A stretch of 64,000 nt of DNA from positions 6,294,501-6,358,500 of the forward strand of contig NZ_CP108462.1 of the NCBI RefSeq assembly GCF_036226365.1, written 5' to 3'. The DNA comes from Streptomyces sp. NBC_01262. Lineage in GTDB: Bacteria; Actinomycetota; Actinomycetes; Streptomycetales; Streptomycetaceae. Position numbers and translations under genes: made by a program. Numbering within the stretch: the first letter of the stretch is position 1; each line of letters begins with the position of its first letter. The notes under the pieces were generated by a model. It searched no databases. It was not told the origin of the DNA and saw only the letters and a program-made list of their open reading frames with translations. Of the stretch, positions 63,892 through 64,000 are shown piece by piece.

Positions 63892-64000
63892 TCAGATCTC
63901 CTCCACGAGATCCGCGATCGAGTTGACGACCCGTGAGGGCCGGAACGGGTAGCGGTCTATGTCGGCCTCGGCGGTGAGCCCCGTCAGAACCAGCACGGTC
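63892..64000 (-). CDS. HAD-superfamily hydrolase (3' end, cut by window edge)
   Basis: The last ~35 codons of a minus-strand gene read TVLVLTGLTAEADIDRYPFR and end VVNSIADLVEEI. This matches the C-terminal strand and helix of NagD/HAD-IIA family phosphatases (TVLVLTGV ... THV ... SIADL). The catalytic N-terminal part lies beyond the right edge, so nothing more can be said. Confidence 0.7.
   Translation of the reverse strand, partial: TVLVLTGLTAEADIDRYPFRPSRVVNSIADLVEEI

Overview
The window is high-GC actinobacterial chromosome and almost certainly Streptomyces. Codon third positions are strongly GC, GTG/TTG starts and leaderless genes are common, and it carries an SsgA-like sporulation protein, DasR-type sites next to N-acetylglucosamine PTS genes, a HupA-type HU, HelD, and sortases of classes E and F. 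From memory (not checked) the order ssrA - narK - HemD-like regulator - helD - malic enzyme - hupA - murA - ... - hpd - ssgG - ... - pncA - pncB - clpS - mec - cysO - cysM - ... - nag - rph - rdgB - ... - bcp resembles the S. coelicolor core-arm region around SCO2960 down to SCO2890. Most genes are conserved housekeeping; accessory content is small.

Layout. 1-233: 3' end of tmRNA and its terminator. 242-4073: a compact locus with two nearly identical ~70-residue peptides, a membrane M50 metalloprotease with a PqqD-like N-terminus, a secreted Cys-containing protein and a divergent XRE-type regulator, with two matching inverted repeats between them. This is the best candidate here for an undescribed system. 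4220-7361: small hypothetical protein, nitrate/nitrite transporter NarK and a HemD-like/winged-helix regulator. 7492-15662: HelD, malic enzyme, HU, MurA (opposite strand), YqgE, DUF3039 and a TPR membrane protein. 15998-20182: three-gene molybdenum hydroxylase operon whose large subunit lacks the usual active-site motifs. 20335-24543: papain-like protein, tRNA-Cys, small genes, alpha/beta hydrolase, MFS exporter and a CopG-like/Doc toxin-antitoxin pair with a phased operator. 24703-28312: SF2 helicase, IclR regulator, Lon-type secreted protease. 28310-28532: a MITE-like element, with a second copy at 39876-40041. 28540-36172: Lrp/AsnC regulator and hpd, hydrolase, FAD-linked oxidase, ssgG, three tandem RDD proteins and a small membrane protein. 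36507-42375: M6 secreted metalloprotease, small ORF, pncA, pncB, clpS and a DUF2017 protein.

42426-48904: sulfur-carrier cysteine pathway (mec, a Cys-containing leader peptide, cysO, cysM), an MBL phosphodiesterase-like gene, nagE/nagF with three DasR-like sites, rph, a lipoprotein and rdgB. Apart from the nag insertion and the lack of a rhomboid protease and murI, this keeps the order I remember from M. tuberculosis Rv1334-Rv1341. 48961-50362: tRNA-Leu followed by a frameshifted HNH endonuclease with five DNA-binding-like modules. 50494-53118: an ABC-2 exporter operon. 53341-64000: class A PBP, GroES-like protein, DUF3618, Bcp, a class V aminotransferase, SGNH hydrolase, DUF445, sortase E, FAH-family enzyme, sortase F with a glycine-rich surface protein, and the 3' end of a HAD hydrolase.

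The long open frames antisense to real genes are products of GC-rich codon bias and were left out. No CRISPR array, prophage, origin or autonomous IS was seen.
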